This document shows, in pieces, positions 31,721-43,508 of a stretch of 64,000 bases of DNA. The DNA comes from Ophiura sarsii. Lineage: Eukaryota > Echinodermata > Ophiuroidea > Amphilepidida > Ophiuridae. How positions within the stretch are numbered: position 1 is the stretch's first letter; every line of letters begins with the position of its first letter. A program made the translations under genes and the position numbers. A model generated the notes under the pieces. The model ran no database searches. It saw only the letters and a program-made list of their open reading frames with translations, and was not told the DNA's origin. The stretch spans positions 45,094,768 to 45,158,767 of the forward strand of contig CM069449.1 in assembly GCA_035610835.1 (NCBI GenBank), given 5' to 3'.

Positions 31721-32289
31721 TAATTAGGCGACAACAACACTATAGATAAGGAGGCTTATCTTTAAATTGGACGGACGAGGAGCGCCGCAAGTGCGGCGTC
31801 CTGCACAAAGCTGCGGCGCGACGCGGCGAGATTTATAAATAATACTGTCAGCTTTCCTAATACTACGTTATAAATAGCATGATTAAGATAGTGATTTCTC
31901 GGGAACTAAAATGATTTAACCGCCGCGATGGGTATCAAGTTAAAGCTTAAAATCTCCAGTTTAATAAATCACACACAATAGAAACAACCAATTGTTAAGA
32001 AATATCAGTCCTACTTTCACGGCGTAAGATTGCAAAATCTCTACTTGTTGTAAAATGACGATAGAGGGGGAAAATGGCTTATTGTGGAAAATCCATCCCC
32101 TCATATTTTACGATTTCATTCAAAAGCTTATTAAAATACCACAGTTTAATACCACATTCAATGATTTTCTATGTGTAAATTTGGTTCAAATCAGTTAAGA
32201 ATCTGAAATCAAGGTGACATTGTAGTGTGATTTCTGGGTGTTATGTCTATAAATAGACATTTATACATAGAAAACATAGTATTTAATTA
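31721..32289. other. Spacer with a short GC-rich island
   Basis: GCGCCGCAAGTGCGGCGTCC and GCTGCGGCGCGACGCGGCG at 31780-31830 stand out against the AT-rich surroundings. CCGCAAGTGCGG is a stem. No gene seen. Confidence 0.4.
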
Positions 32290-32785
32290 ATAATAATAAT
32301 GGTAATTTATAAAGCGCAGGTATCCGCCGCAAGCGATGCTCATGGCGCTTCTCTGCATAACAACCAAAATAACATAAACACGCATAAGAACAAAGATGAG
32401 GAGAGTCACATCAAGCAAATGCTTCAGAGTACAAATATGTCTTCAAGTTTTTCTTAAAAATATGTACAGAGTTTGACAGTTTCACATATTCAGGCAAGCT
32501 ATTCCATAGTTTTGGTGCTGCGACTGGAAAACTTCGCTGTCCCCACTGATGTTTAGCCTATGTTTCCTGAAGAAGACCTTGTTTTGAAGAGCGTAGCCCG
32601 CGATGCCCTGGCACATATGGTTGAACAAGTTCTGTTAAATAAGAAGGAGCTGCATCATGTAACATCTTGAACATAATAGGGCATATCTTGTATTTCAGTC
32701 TCTGTTCAATTGGAAGCCAGTGTAGGTCCGCTAATACAGGAGTTATATGATCTGCTCTCTTAGTACATGTGTAACAAAATGCCAT
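32290..32785 (-). mobile_element. CR1/L2-like LINE, 3' coding end and tail
   Basis: The minus strand encodes ITPVLADLHWLPIEQRLKYK and SYLTELVQPYVPGHRGLRSS, then after a frame change RSFPVAAPKLWNSLPEYVK and FKKNLKTYLY, the C-terminal hallmark of CR1/L2-group reverse transcriptases. The 3' UTR has CGCCATGAGCATCGCTTGCG followed by GCGCTTTATAAATTACC and an (ATT)n tail at 32290-32300. 5'-truncated with a frameshift, so inactive. Confidence 0.85.
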
Positions 32786-33127
32786 TTTTATAATGCCACG
32801 TACATCATAAATTCACCAAATGCCAAATTCAGAAATGAAGTCCTTTCCCTTCTGGACTACTCCAAAAGGCGGTATGCTGCCCTCATGAGTTTATAAACAT
32901 TCTGTTTATACAATTCAAAGGATGTAATATTTGCATAGGAATTTGTGACAGGTGGGTTTTTTTAGGAGGCATGGGTTTGAAGACAGTTTCATCTTAGAGA
33001 TGTGATTTACATGTGGAGGTGTGTGGACGTCCAGGAGAAATGGTGAGCGTATCTCGACCGTATAAATTGTTTTAGACCATAGCGCTGATTTATGTTTGAT
33101 AGTGGAATGTCATGTTGTACACCTCGT
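32786..33127. other. Spacer, nothing recognised
   Basis: It lies between the LINE end and the 131-bp duplication; no open frame or repeat seen. Confidence 0.4.
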
Positions 33128-33389
33128 GGTTTTCAGGTTTAAGGGGCTTCTTTTTTGGGGGATAAATTTACTACTGCTCAAACTAATATTTAAACAGGAA
33201 ATTTCATGTGTCATTCGCACATGGTCCGTGTAGTCGGCCATTTTGGATTTTCTTCGGGGGTTTTCAGGTTTAAGGGGCTTCTTTTTTGGGGGATAAATTT
33301 ACTACTGCTCAAACTAATATTTAAACAGGAAATTTCATGTGTCATTCGCACATGGTCCGTGTAGTCGGCCATTTTGGATTTTCTTCGGG
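33128..33389. repeat. 131-bp exact or near-exact tandem duplication
   Basis: GGTTTTCAGGTTTAAGGGGC to CATTTTGGATTTTCTTCGGG occurs at 33128-33258 and 33259-33389. I see no differences, so it is very recent or an assembly duplication. Confidence 0.9.
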
Positions 33390-34379
33390 CGGGGTTGGTT
33401 TAAGAGCAGATAAATTAATTTGGTGACATTCCACTAGTTAAACTGAATTTGCGGCAGGTCTAAGACCGGATGGCATTTCCTCTGGTGTAATTGTAGAACT
33501 GATAGGACTTTTCTGAAGTGGTGGCACGTTGGTGCGGAAGTCAATGGTAAATAAGCTTATTATTGATTGGGAAGTCAGAAAAGTTTGTCAGTTCGGGTGT
33601 AATTGTTACATGTGTTATGTAAAAATTGTAACCAGAGTCAGATACTGTGTTTTTCCCATGGACTTATCAAGCTGATAAGTCCCTGGTTTATTTTGTCCCC
33701 CCACAATTGTAGAAGCGACCATGTTGTCACATTTTAGTCCGATACATTCACACAAACGTTAGTTAGATAGTTGTTCAGATCCTGGCCGTAAGTCGGAGGA
33801 TAGGACATAGTTAGTTGCTCAGGTCCTGGCAGTCGGAGGACGGGCATCACAAAACCCTTGAGTACCGTTTGAGGTTTAAAATTGAAAAGTAAAAACTATA
33901 CACCGGATTTGGTTTGCCGGAGATTCGTTTAGCCTTGAGGGTGCAATTCAAGCAAACAGCGAATCAGAAACCTGTTTGAGAGAGGTTTGTTGCCGGCGGG
34001 AATTCTTGTTCAATAGAAGTGGTACCAAGTGCGGGTTTTAGGTAGAAAAATTTGTGTGAATGTAAAAGACGAGAATTTGGCTGTGCAGGGTCGCTCCTTT
34101 TAATTGTTTGTCCAAGGTTGGTCACACACCACACACACGTCTCAGCAATAAAGTCTGAGAATTGGGGTACATTTGGTTAAACATTTCTGGTTGACAGTCG
34201 GTCAACGGTACAAATGTACATGTAATCTATGGTAAGAGTTTTCACCAAAACGTATAGAGAGTGTATTTAAATTTTGTCCATCCCGTAGAATTTGAATTGG
34301 AGTGTCGATACAGAATTTAAAGGTGTATTTACATTTTGTCCATTCAGAAGGACTACACTATTTAAATTTGAGTCTAGTT
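33390..34379. other. Spacer, nothing recognised
   Basis: A short AGTTGCTCAGGTCCTGGC-type phrase occurs twice near 33770-33835. The region from 34290 already contains degenerate forms of the following minisatellite (CATTTTGTCCATTC). Confidence 0.4.
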
Positions 34380-35080
34380 GTGATCCACCTAAACCTGTGG
34401 TAAATTTCTGGAGATTGAACTTGAGAATTTATGTCAATACCATCTTGTTTACAATCAATTGAACCTTCTGAGTGCAGGGTAAAAGGTTGAGAAATTAATT
34501 GTTATCCACACAAACCTGTGGTAATTTTTGTGTACATGAACTTGAGAATTTATCTCAATACCATCTTGTTTACAATCAATTGAACATTCTGGGTGCATGG
34601 TAAAAGGTTGAGAAATTAATTGTTATCCACACAAACCTGTGGTAATTTGTGTGTACATGAACTTGAGAATTTATGTCAATACCATCTTGTTTACAATCAA
34701 TTGAACCTTCTGAGTGCATGGTAAAAGGTTGAGAAATTAATTGTTATCCACACACACCTGTGGTAATTTTTGTGTACATGAACTTGGTATGAACTGGAGA
34801 ATTTATGTCAATACCATCTTGTTTACAATCAATTGAACCTCCTGAGTGCATGGTAAAAGGTTGAGAAATTAATTGTTATCCACACACACACATGTGGTAA
34901 TTTTTGTGTACATGAACTTGGTATGAACTTGAGAATTTATCTCCATACCATCTTGTTTACAATCAATTGAACATTCTGAGTGCATGGTAAAAGGTTGAGA
35001 AATTAATTGTTATCCACACAAACCTGTGGTAATTTTTGTGTATTTGAACTTGAGAACTAACTTGAGAATTTATATCTACA
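34380..35080. repeat. Minisatellite, ~120-135-bp units, six copies
   Basis: TTGTTATCCACACAAACCTG, GAACTTGAGAATTTATGTCA and CATCTTGTTTACAATCAATT recur from 34380, 34499, 34619, 34739, 34870 and 35009. CCACACAAACCTGTGG lets each unit fold. Unit length varies through a GGTATGAACT insertion in the later copies. Confidence 0.9.
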
Positions 35081-35546
35081 CCGTTTTATTTTGCCAATAA
35101 CAGGCCAAGGTTTGGTCTGATCAAATTAATTATTCCAAGAGGAGAACGATTAAATAAATTGACAACCGATTCATTTAACTTGTCCAATTTATGTTGTTTT
35201 GATGTGGTTGGAAAATTCAGCCAAACTGTAATTTTGAGAAAACATCTTGTGTAATTTCAAAAGCAGAGCTTTTATATTATGTATTGTGGTAAACCTTGTA
35301 AACTAGCATACATTGATGATCATTTGGGTTAATAATAAAATTAACTTGAAACTGAAAGGTCGAATGTTTATGAACTGTTATTGTAGGTGGACTTTGGTTT
35401 AAATTTGGTCACAAAATTAAGAGACTGTAAAAGTCAACATCAATTAAATTCGGATTCCACTGTCTGCAGCCGTCGAGACCCGTTACCATTTACTAGGCAA
35501 TTCCATCAGCCAGCTCGGCACGTTACATATGTAATAATCCGGGCGG
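35081..35546. other. Spacer, nothing recognised
   Basis: One 63-codon ORF without any motif. It leads into the LINE fragment on the minus strand. Confidence 0.4.
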
Positions 35547-35759
35547 CTATATTCTGCGAGAGAGTTGTGATATTGTAATTCCATATAAAAGTGAGTTATT
35601 GGAGTCAAGTCTGGATGTTACAAATGCATGAATGATGGTTTCAGCTGCATCCCTCGTTAGATGTTGACGGATTCTGCCAATATTTAGTATTGAGCAGAAA
35701 GCAGCCTTTGATACTGCTGTCACATGGCAGTCCAACAGAAGATTCACCGACTCTAACAT
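35547..35759 (-). mobile_element. CR1-like LINE reverse transcriptase fragment
   Basis: The minus strand reads AAFCSILNIGRIRQHLTRDA then IIHAFVTSRLDSNNSLLYGI, the segment just before the LHWLP region in CR1-group enzymes; the fragment at 49.9-50.3 kb has the same block (RLIHAFVTCRLDNCNSLLYA). Only about 70 codons remain. Confidence 0.7.
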
Positions 35760-36023
35760 GTTGAATATTTACCTTCGCAATTTGTTGTTTGGATAGTCGC
35801 TGCATAAAACTTGATTACTTAAACACATGTGTTGCACTATATATTCTGGGGAAAATTCCTGTTGGCACCATATTGGTGCTGCCTACACCAGAAATCTTCT
35901 TTGTCACTACATGTACCACCAGTGATCTCGACGAGCGGCTCGGAAACCTCGCCTTCGTCTCCGAGTCGGCGGATTATAATTATTAATTATGCAGAAACGA
36001 GAAAAAACAGTGTTTATACTTAC

Positions 36024-36099
36024 CGCTATAGCCTGTTGAAAGTGTAGATGAGCTTCTAAGTGTCTTCGGTAATCAGCTAGATTATTCTTTGATTGTTTC
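36024..36099 (-). CDS. Candidate exon of the minus-strand gene (25 codons)
   Basis: TTTTGTTCAAG precedes an open stretch KQSKNNLADYRRHLEAHLHF and QQAIA, which ends at a strong donor, GCG|GTAAGTAT. The helical, Leu/His-rich peptide is unrecognised. It ends in phase 0 and could be spliced to the EQAG exon at 28.8 kb. The acceptor is less certain (TCAAAG six codons in is an alternative). Assignment to the Cache-like gene is by strand, phase and position only. Confidence 0.4.
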
Positions 36100-36219
36100 C
36101 TTGAACAAAACCAAAACAGATATAAATCCCTCAAATAATGTGTATTTTTTGAATCCCCTATCTTTCGTATATTTTGTTAGTATGTTCAAAGTGCCTCGCA
36201 CCTCTGGGAAACTGAGTGA

Positions 36220-36400
36220 TGTGGTCATCTTTCCAACGATACCAATGTCAATGTAACACTTCATTGAACGGGCGACAGAGTTGCTGAATGGGTTTTTCTA
36301 CGCACGAAATAGTGGTGAATTTTGCACATTTTGAATGATACCTTTTACAATATTAAGTGGTTGAGCACTGAAACAAGTGATATTGACAAATTGGTGATTG
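36220..36400. repeat. Repeat family A, short copy
   Basis: CTTTCCAACGATACCAATG, GAAATAGTGGTGAATTTTGC and AGTGGTTGAGCACTGAAACA match family A blocks near 7150, 16600 and 56.5 kb. Confidence 0.55.
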
Positions 36401-38562
36401 CCAAATTAAGATAATTACGATAATACAACGAAACATTAAATTCTATGAAAACCAATTTAAAAAAAACCAAGGTATTTAAAAAAAACTGGACGGGGGAGAT
36501 AGAAGACTGTTGAAAGTTCAAGAACAGACATTAACAAACAGCGTTGCTACTATGTTTCCTAACAATTTAACTCTAAGGGATTCAAAAGTGTTTTTGATAT
36601 CAAATGAAAGGTCCCATTTCTCATTACACTGATGATGCCCTTAAATCTAGAATAGGGTCAACAACCTTTAAGACGTATGGTTAACATTGATGAAGAAGTT
36701 GGATTGGGGTAATTAAAGTTGTATGGTGGACACCGAATCATTCAGAAATATTATAAGGACACATTGAGAAATAGGTTATGTAAAACTTTTTTTATGAAAG
36801 ACTGGTACCTTCTGTTTAAAGTTTGAAAATGAAAATAGGCTTATCCATTTTATTTGCGGCGGTTTTAGACTTTGCTAAACATGCTCAGCATTATCAGTCC
36901 CGGGCATCAGTGCACGCAGTGTACGTATACAACACACTGACCCATCTGCAGGCCGTCAGCTACGCGGAAATCTCTGCACAACGCATGTATACCATACGCC
37001 AACATTTCCACCCTGAAAGTACGTTGTGAAATTGCCGTTTTTTGGTCGAAGTCATGACTAAATTATTATGAAACTCCAGAATTTATCGCAAATGATGTGT
37101 ATTATAAAAACAATCGATGACAGAAAATAAAATTTATTGATAAATGTGGATTTTTAAGGGGCTGAAGTCGACAGGTTTTCTAGCGATACATAGTCATTGG
37201 GAATACTACGCATCGCAAACAGTCGCGATTTAAACAAATTGTTGACACTTTTTAGAGGTGAATAATGATTTTTAAAATAGTTTAGCCAATAATCTGAGAA
37301 GAGTTAGAATCTACAGATTTTTTAACTAAATAGAGGAGGGTGTACACTTTTATTTGGTACCTTGGCCAATGTTCAAGTTTTACAACAAGTATTTTTCTTA
37401 TTTATTTTGAAATATTTACCAAGTTATTTGGAGATTTGATGAGGTATTCATCTCAGTCAATCAAACAAAGGCATTCAAGCCGTAGCGTTGTATTATTCCA
37501 TGATGGTTTTAGATTACATATTCTTGGTGAAATTATACACCGATATGGCTTGAAAAATAACATACCAGTATATAATTTCCTACGAGAATTGAAATCTGAT
37601 GATCCAGTATCAAACAACAACGTCCAAAATGTCTCAAGAAATATTCCAAAATGTCTCCGGCCGTCCATACCATCGATGTATTCATACACACGCAGTTGTA
37701 TACACCCGGGCATACACCACTACAGCACTGCAGTTGAGAGTCTCAAGCGGCCGAAATACATATTTTCTCTCAAGGAACCTTTTGGCCCATGATTTATTAC
37801 AGTAATAAGTAGCCATCTTAAATGTGGGTCAATAGATGAGGTGACCGTTGTTTACATTTAGAACGCCATTTGAGACAAAACACACCGGGCAAGAGTTCCT
37901 ATAGTTTACATAGGCCAGATCAGGTTTTCTAACTAGATTGTGGTGTCACAGCAAATTGTTATCAAAACTGTCTTTAAACTTGCTTAGGAATGCTATAAGC
38001 TATCGCATTTCACAAAAGAAAATAAAAATAAATGAGTTTTACAATTCATTAGAAAGAAATTTCATGTTGTCTTCATTAACTTTACTGTATATTCTGCCTG
38101 GCGGGAATCAACAGAGGGTGTCCCATTTGTAAATACTTGACGTCACCGGTCACACCATCTATAGGTTTTGACTTTGAACTTCTATTGCTGCAAGGACAAC
38201 GCCGGTATGTTGTTATCAATAAATAATTATTCATGAATTTTAAACTGGACAAAATCCCAAATAAGTATTACTGTACTGCGCATGACCAAAAGGACATAGG
38301 CGATGTCTCTTATTGTGTGGACTATGTTAGGCTCCCTAACTTATAATAACACATTTGTTTATAATTGCAAACAAATATATCTGTGTTTGCTTTTACTGGG
38401 AAAACCCCTCGTTGAAAAGTCATATCGTTATCTCATCTTTATATTCCAGTATCATAGCAAAAAAAATCAAAATTAGTGATAAAAGTAAACATTAATAACA
38501 GATTACATATGTCAAAGTGTAAAATAAATATTGCACTTGCAATAATTTTAAACCAATTTGCT
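36401..38562. other. Gene-poor stretch with two unassigned ORFs
   Basis: 37340-37792 (+) is the longest ORF here (150 codons, GTG start); it has no domain I recognise and no splice context. 36829-37029 is described separately. No repeat with a second copy in the window was found, apart from the flank at 38.56 kb. Confidence 0.35.
36829..37029 (+). CDS. Hypothetical small ORF with signal-peptide-like start
   Basis: ATG at 36829 opens MKIGLSILFAAVLDFAKHAQ, a basic residue plus hydrophobic core typical of a signal peptide, then a 46-residue polar tail containing VHAVYVYNTLTHLQAV. GTACGT immediately after the HPES codons could be a donor, which would make this a first coding exon of a secreted protein on the plus strand. 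No homologue is recognised and no following exon was found, so a chance ORF is the main alternative. Confidence 0.2.
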   Translation: MKIGLSILFAAVLDFAKHAQHYQSRASVHAVYVYNTLTHLQAVSYAEISAQRMYTIRQHFHPESTL

Positions 38563-38649
38563 TATCAGTTGTATAAACATCTTTTTTGTATGCACAACAC
38601 CATAAAACAGACTCACAAATTTCAAATTCTAAACATCCCATAATAAAAT

Positions 38650-40384
38650 CCCGGGGGGTTACTTTTGCCAAAATCGTAGGTGGATGTGCCTGCTGGTCTT
38701 CGAAAATTTGGGCTTTCTCTATACCTATTTTCTGGCCAATTTTCCACCCATCAATATACCAATTTTGTTAGAAAAGCAACCAAGTTTGCACAAATTGGGT
38801 GCTTTTTACCAACAATTCCTCCAAACACACCCAATAATTTATGCAAATTGGGCGCTTTGGTCTGTGATAAAAACACTCCGTCGCTATACTACACTGCAAA
38901 AAGGTTGCTTAAATATTTACTCAACATTTTACACAACGTTGTTGAAGTATGCAACCGCTTAACAGTTGCGTAAAATGTACCCAACACCGTTGGATAACAT
39001 GTTTTCACCAACAGTTGAACAATTCCAGTTACTCAGCAGTTGCACAATTTTAATTACACAACAGTTGGGTATTATTAATTAACCATTTGTTGGGCATTGT
39101 GTGACTGTTGCTTAATTTGTGAATTGTTTTCATTATATATTGAGCATTTTTGTATAGCAACTGTTGCTTAATTTATCAAATATAGCCATATGTTGGGTAT
39201 TTTATTTGTGTCAAGTTTTTATTATATATTGAGCATTTTTGGTCATAGCAACATGCAGTAGGCAAAATAATGTGAATTCTGGGCGATGCAGCAGAGCTAC
39301 ATACATCACTTCCTCCCGGTAGTAAACCGGTAACTTGTAATGGGAATTCTAGGCGATGCAGCAGAGCTACATACACTATTCCCGTTCGGTAGTGAATCTG
39401 TTATTTATTTTAACATGTTATTAAACTATAGGCTTATACATGATATCTGACATCTCTTATCAATGGTGTTTTTCCTGTGAACGTTTGCAAAACGTATTCT
39501 TGCTATCTGGGTATGAAGGTATAAATAGTCCATATTTTATAATACATAAACATATTTATGTGATTATTTTGGTGCAAAATAGATCACATAACATGAACTA
39601 TTCAGTATATGTCCATGTCGTGTATTTTTTGGCTATAAAAATCGACTATTCAATATTCATCGTTAGCGACGTCGCTATACCACCGTTGAAATGATATTCA
39701 TAAACAAATAATGTCAAACAAAGATGGCAATTATAAATTATTTGTCAGTGTATTCCCTTTTGGATGCCAAGACAGAATAAATCTAATTGTGGTCCTGCGC
39801 TTCAAACTTAAATATTTACTCAACATTTTACAAGTATGCAACCGCTCAACTGTTAAGTAAAATTTGACCAACACCGTTGGATAACATGTTTTCACCAACA
39901 GTTAAACAATTCTAGTTACTCAAAAGTTAGGCAATTATATATTCACTCAACAATTGTTCAAGTATGCAACAGCTCACGAAATTGGCTTTTTTGGACAACA
40001 GTTGCCTAAAATTCACATGTGCGTAACTTGCATCAACTGTTGCGTGATTGTCCTCAATGCTGCAACAGTTGCCAAAGCGGAATATTTTTACGCAACATAT
40101 TTTAGCAACAGAAACAGTTTCCACCAACATTTTAAGGACATTGTTTTCGACGAATTGCTCAACGCTGGGGATTTTTTACTTTTATACAACGCCTAACTTT
40201 CTACATATATTGAATGAATTTTAATCAACACGTCAACCAACGGATGATAAAAGTACTTTTAGCAACGTATTTTAAGCAACCTTTTTGCAGTGCAGTACCT
40301 TTTTTGCGAAAAAGCACCCCAAAAGGCAGGCACATGTACGTATACCATATGAATGTGAGACCCCCCCCCCCCCCCCCCCCCCCG
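38650..40384. mobile_element. CCCGGGGGG-ended element, split by a 1.4-kb insertion
   Basis: The left end is CCCGGGGGGTTACTTTTGCC plus GTGGATGTGCCTGC; the right end is GCAGGCACATGTACGTATAC then a C run and GGGAATAT, the reverse complement in outline. A single-ended relic with CCCCGGGGGAGGTGGGGGTA plus CTCACGTATA lies at 42508. CCCGGGGGG..TACTC-type termini are common in invertebrate genomes. Confidence 0.55.
38892..40292. mobile_element. 1.4-kb TIR element CACTGCAAAAAGGTTGCTTA
   Basis: CACTGCAAAAAGGTTGCTTA at 38892 is mirrored by TTTTAAGCAACCTTTTTGCAGTG's first and last parts at 40270-40292. Next to each end the interior carries ATATTTACTCAACATTTTAC, GTATGCAACCGCT and CACCGTTGGATAACATGTTT in direct orientation (38.91-39.05 and 39.81-39.96 kb). 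CAACAGTTG-like words are frequent throughout. No transposase ORF; superfamily not identified. Confidence 0.75.
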
Positions 40385-40560
40385 GGAATATAAAATAGTT
40401 ATTTCTGCACATAACCAAAAGGACAACACGGTTATCCTAATATCTTCAACAGGCTATTAACTTTGACTTTGAACCCTTATCAGTTGTGTAAACATTTTTT
40501 TGTATGCACAGCACCAAGTTCACAAATTTCAAATTCTAAACATCCCATTATATATTTAAT

Positions 40561-40960
40561 CTAACACCATAAAAACTTGGTCCGAATTTCAACTTTATCT
40601 CTACTCAAAAACCAAATATAAAAGAAAAAAATTAAGACATTGGTGTTCTACAAAAATAAAACATCCGAATTTCAACTTTTTTGTTTAGATAAAAAGCTAA
40701 CACATGTATACAAAGGGAAAAAATTAAAACATTGGTGTTCTACAAAATATTTTGTGTTTCAGAATCGGAATTTCAAATTTTAAAAAAACCCTGTTTTAAT
40801 AGGTATTAATGGGTCCCCGAATTTCAAAACTGACTGTTTTAAAAGGGTCAAGAATTTCATCCGAATTTCAACTTAAAGTTGCCTGTTTTAGGGTTGATAT
40901 AAAGAGATAAATGTCTGCATTGGTGTTCTACAGAAAATGTTGTGTTCCAGAACCCCATTT
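40561..40960. repeat. Degenerate tandem repeat with CATTGGTGTTCTACA
   Basis: CATTGGTGTTCTACA-AAAA appears near 40640, 40730 and 40917, each followed by CCGAATTTCAACTTT or a variant. An old, diverged array. Confidence 0.6.
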
Positions 40961-41669
40961 TAAATAGTACTTAGCTTACTCAGAATTCACAGTTCTTGAT
41001 TATAATCATATAACAGGAAAAAACTATATTTTCCCATTAGTAGATACTAGTTTTTAAACACTAGTTGTTGTTTTACCCTATTATATCCGATTTGACCTGT
41101 CGGCCATTTTGGAAACGGAACAATTTTGAAATACAGTGGCGTAGGGGTGTGTGGGGGTGTGTGAGTTGGAGGGGGGGGGGGGGGGCAACGGGTATTTTTC
41201 CTGGTTACGAAATAAATTGAGCGACTGAGCTCTCTATCTCTATTCCACCGAATGAACGTCGCATTCTAAACTTGATGCGCGTGTAGCGCGCAAATATTTA
41301 AAACTTTTACACAAATCTTGCCATCATTAAGGTACTTTTTTGTTTTAAACGGGCCTCTTTAATTATATTATTGGACAAATGCGCGCGTAGCGTGCGAACA
41401 TTTGACATTTATACTAAATGTCCGGGCAAGGGGCAAATTGGCAATCAGATGGGAATTAAGTAATCCTTTGGATTCCCCAAATAGGCGCAATTCCCCAAAG
41501 TCAAAGTTGGGGTTGGTTTCCTTTTCCCGTTCCTATAATTACCTTGATGAAAGTCACTGAAGTTACGTTATCATAGATCATTAGTCTTCTCTTCTCCACG
41601 TTTCTTTTCACTTATTTTCCTTCCTTATCAACTTCCTTAGAAAGTGATACAGAATTAATATTGTCACAG
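40961..41669. other. Spacer holding a CAGTGGCGTAGG..poly-G transposon end
   Basis: CAGTGGCGTAGG starts at 41134 and a G run lies at about 41169-41186, the same pairing as in the 105-bp element at 20590. No partner end was found. GCGCGTAGCG-type words occur at 41280 and 41390. Confidence 0.5.
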
Positions 41670-42140
41670 AGGCGGGCCTTATATATCTAAAAGCAATAGT
41701 TTAGCAGTTTAGAACGTACTATTTGGTGATTGTGATGTAATACACTCTTGTGCTTTATCTATTTTGGAGTATGATACACTCATCTAGACTATTTTTACAT
41801 TTACAGGGGCATTTTGATAGCCATCTTGAATTTAAAGTATGTTATTACAATGCAAATATACTGGATGTGAGTTACTGGTGGTCTAATACATACATGTACA
41901 TCCAAATATTAAAACTATACATTCATGATACATTTTGGTTGATATTATCCCATTTTAAGGAATTCCGACAAATTGTTCAGTCCTTTTGGGACCCATTCAT
42001 GGGCCATTTTGGATTTTTAAGTATTCTTAAATTCTTTTTAAGTTTCTAGTGGTCTAATACATCCATCCCATCTTTAAAACTATATTTGTATCATACATTT
42101 AGGTTGATATTATCCCATTTTATGGAAATTAACCATTTTT
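41670..42140. mobile_element. Truncated copy of the 3.4-kb foldback arm
   Basis: GGGCCTTATATATCTAAAAG, GGTCTAATACATACAT, TTGATATTATCCCATTTTA and GGGCCATTTTGGATTTTTAA follow the order of the right arm at 23.22-23.66 kb. Only two to three units remain, and neither terminus is present. Confidence 0.75.
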
Positions 42141-42324
42141 GCATTTGTTAAAATATTTACCCGACTATTTTGCTTAAGATCAAGATTGAGTTCATTGCTT
42201 GAAACCTTTTTTTGAAAGTATGTATTGAGCCCACTTGTGATGCCATCTTTGTATATTGGTAAATGTTGATTTCTTTTAGAAATGTTTTACCATAAATAAA
42301 TGTTGCAGACGAATTTTCTATTAC

Positions 42325-42411
42325 CTTTTAGGCCGTCTTCAGCGTTCACTTTCATGACTTTGCCTTGAACTAAAACGACTGGCTTCCGTTTTGCACCAGT
42401 GATGCATCCTT
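42325..42411 (-). CDS. Candidate exon on the minus strand (LSQGCITG..GLK)
   Basis: AGCAATAG is followed on the minus strand by an open stretch LSQGCITGAKRKPVVLVQGK, then VMKVNAEDGLK, and by AAAG|GTAATA. VVLVQGKVMKVNAEDG has the look of a beta-strand-rich folded domain, not a repeat artefact. The acceptor has a poor pyrimidine tract. Phase at the 3' end is 1, which does not match the 36.1-kb exon directly, so intermediate exons or a separate gene are needed. Confidence 0.4.
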
Positions 42412-42545
42412 GGCTTAACTATTGCTTCCATGTACCACGTGGACTTCCGTCCCTTTATTATATTTGCAAATTGAATGCTATCTCTACCAATTTTCTCCGG
42501 GTCAAGACCCCGGGGGAGGTGGGGGTACTCACGTATATTGGCCAT

Positions 42546-43180
42546 ACTGCCATACATATTGCCCCCAGTCAGACGCCATGCATGCCCTCCCTTCTAGTAC
42601 TAGAAATTCATCGCTTGTACAATCTAATAATAGTAGTGGTGTTGTCGACCTTGACTTTAGTATGGGTCAGCCTAAATGAAGAGTGGGTGCACGTTTTCTT
42701 TGGCAGGTACTCACACTGCATTGTTCGTAATTGTAGTACATGTACATGTGTATAGTATGCCAAACTGCATAGAACCATAAACTTGAACTGAAAGCAGTTG
42801 AAAGCAGTTGAGTCATCAGATATAAATATAAACAATTATTACAGCGTGTCCTAAAAAATGGGTTCCAAGCTGAGAATTTGGTAAAAAGACTGATCATTTG
42901 TTCTTGACATTTTTTGGGAGAAGAAGAAGAATGAATACCATTAAAGTGTTCTTGAACTGTGTGAAGAAGTATATGCATATTGCACATCCCTTATGGTCGA
43001 CAGAGTGGTGCCAGATGAAAGTAGTTTTAAGAGCAGAATTCGGTCCCTTTTTCGCATGCATGTTTTTGAACAGCTTCGCACAGAATAAATCAACAAAATC
43101 TTCTGTTTATATAATTTATGATTGAGAAGTTGAGATATAAAACAACCGGGAAAATTGCAGTTTTTCACGCCGGTATTTGG
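42546..43180. other. Spacer, nothing recognised
   Basis: Begins just right of the CCCCGGGGG relic at 42508-42545. The 75-118-codon ORFs overlap on both strands and show no motif. Confidence 0.4.
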
Positions 43181-43360
43181 ACGCAACGGCGCTAAGAGGG
43201 CCTCCCCTCCCTCCCCCTAAAAAAGGGGTAGGGAGAGGGGAAGGGGAAGAAAAAAAGGAATGAAAAAGGGAAATAGAGATGAAGAAGAGGGGACAAACGA
43301 AAAAGAAAAAAAGAAAAGGTTGGGGTACAAAAAGGCGGGCGGGGAGGCATGCGAGGGACA
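43181..43360. repeat. Purine-rich low-complexity tract
   Basis: GGGGAAGGGGAAGAAAAAAA and AACGAAAAAGAAAAAAAGAA run for about 150 bases, entirely G/A-rich on the plus strand. Confidence 0.8.
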
Positions 43361-43508
43361 TAAGAACGTTTGGAGTTTATTGGACGTCGGTGTCGGGATA
43401 TATACGCGTGCGTACGTTGACGAGAAATCTAATATTTTGGAGGTAACTAGTATAACTATCGATATGCTTTTTTAAAGCTTAACATTGAAAATAAATCCAA
43501 TTATGATG

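Larger units (their letters stand above)
38563..40560. repeat. Direct repeats flanking the poly-G element pair
   Basis: CTTATCAGTTGTATAAACAT, TTTTGTATGCACAACACCA and ACAAATTTCAAATTCTAAAC plus ATCCCAT occur at 38563-38650 and again at 40476-40560. The nested transposons (38650-40384) lie between them. Confidence 0.7.

Noticed and set aside
37340..37792. 150-codon ORF as a possible gene
   Set aside because: GTG start, no recognisable domain, no splice sites, mixed composition; left as unassigned.
43181..43360. Promoter-like GA-rich element
   Set aside because: Simple purine tract with no adjacent gene start; nothing else points to regulation.
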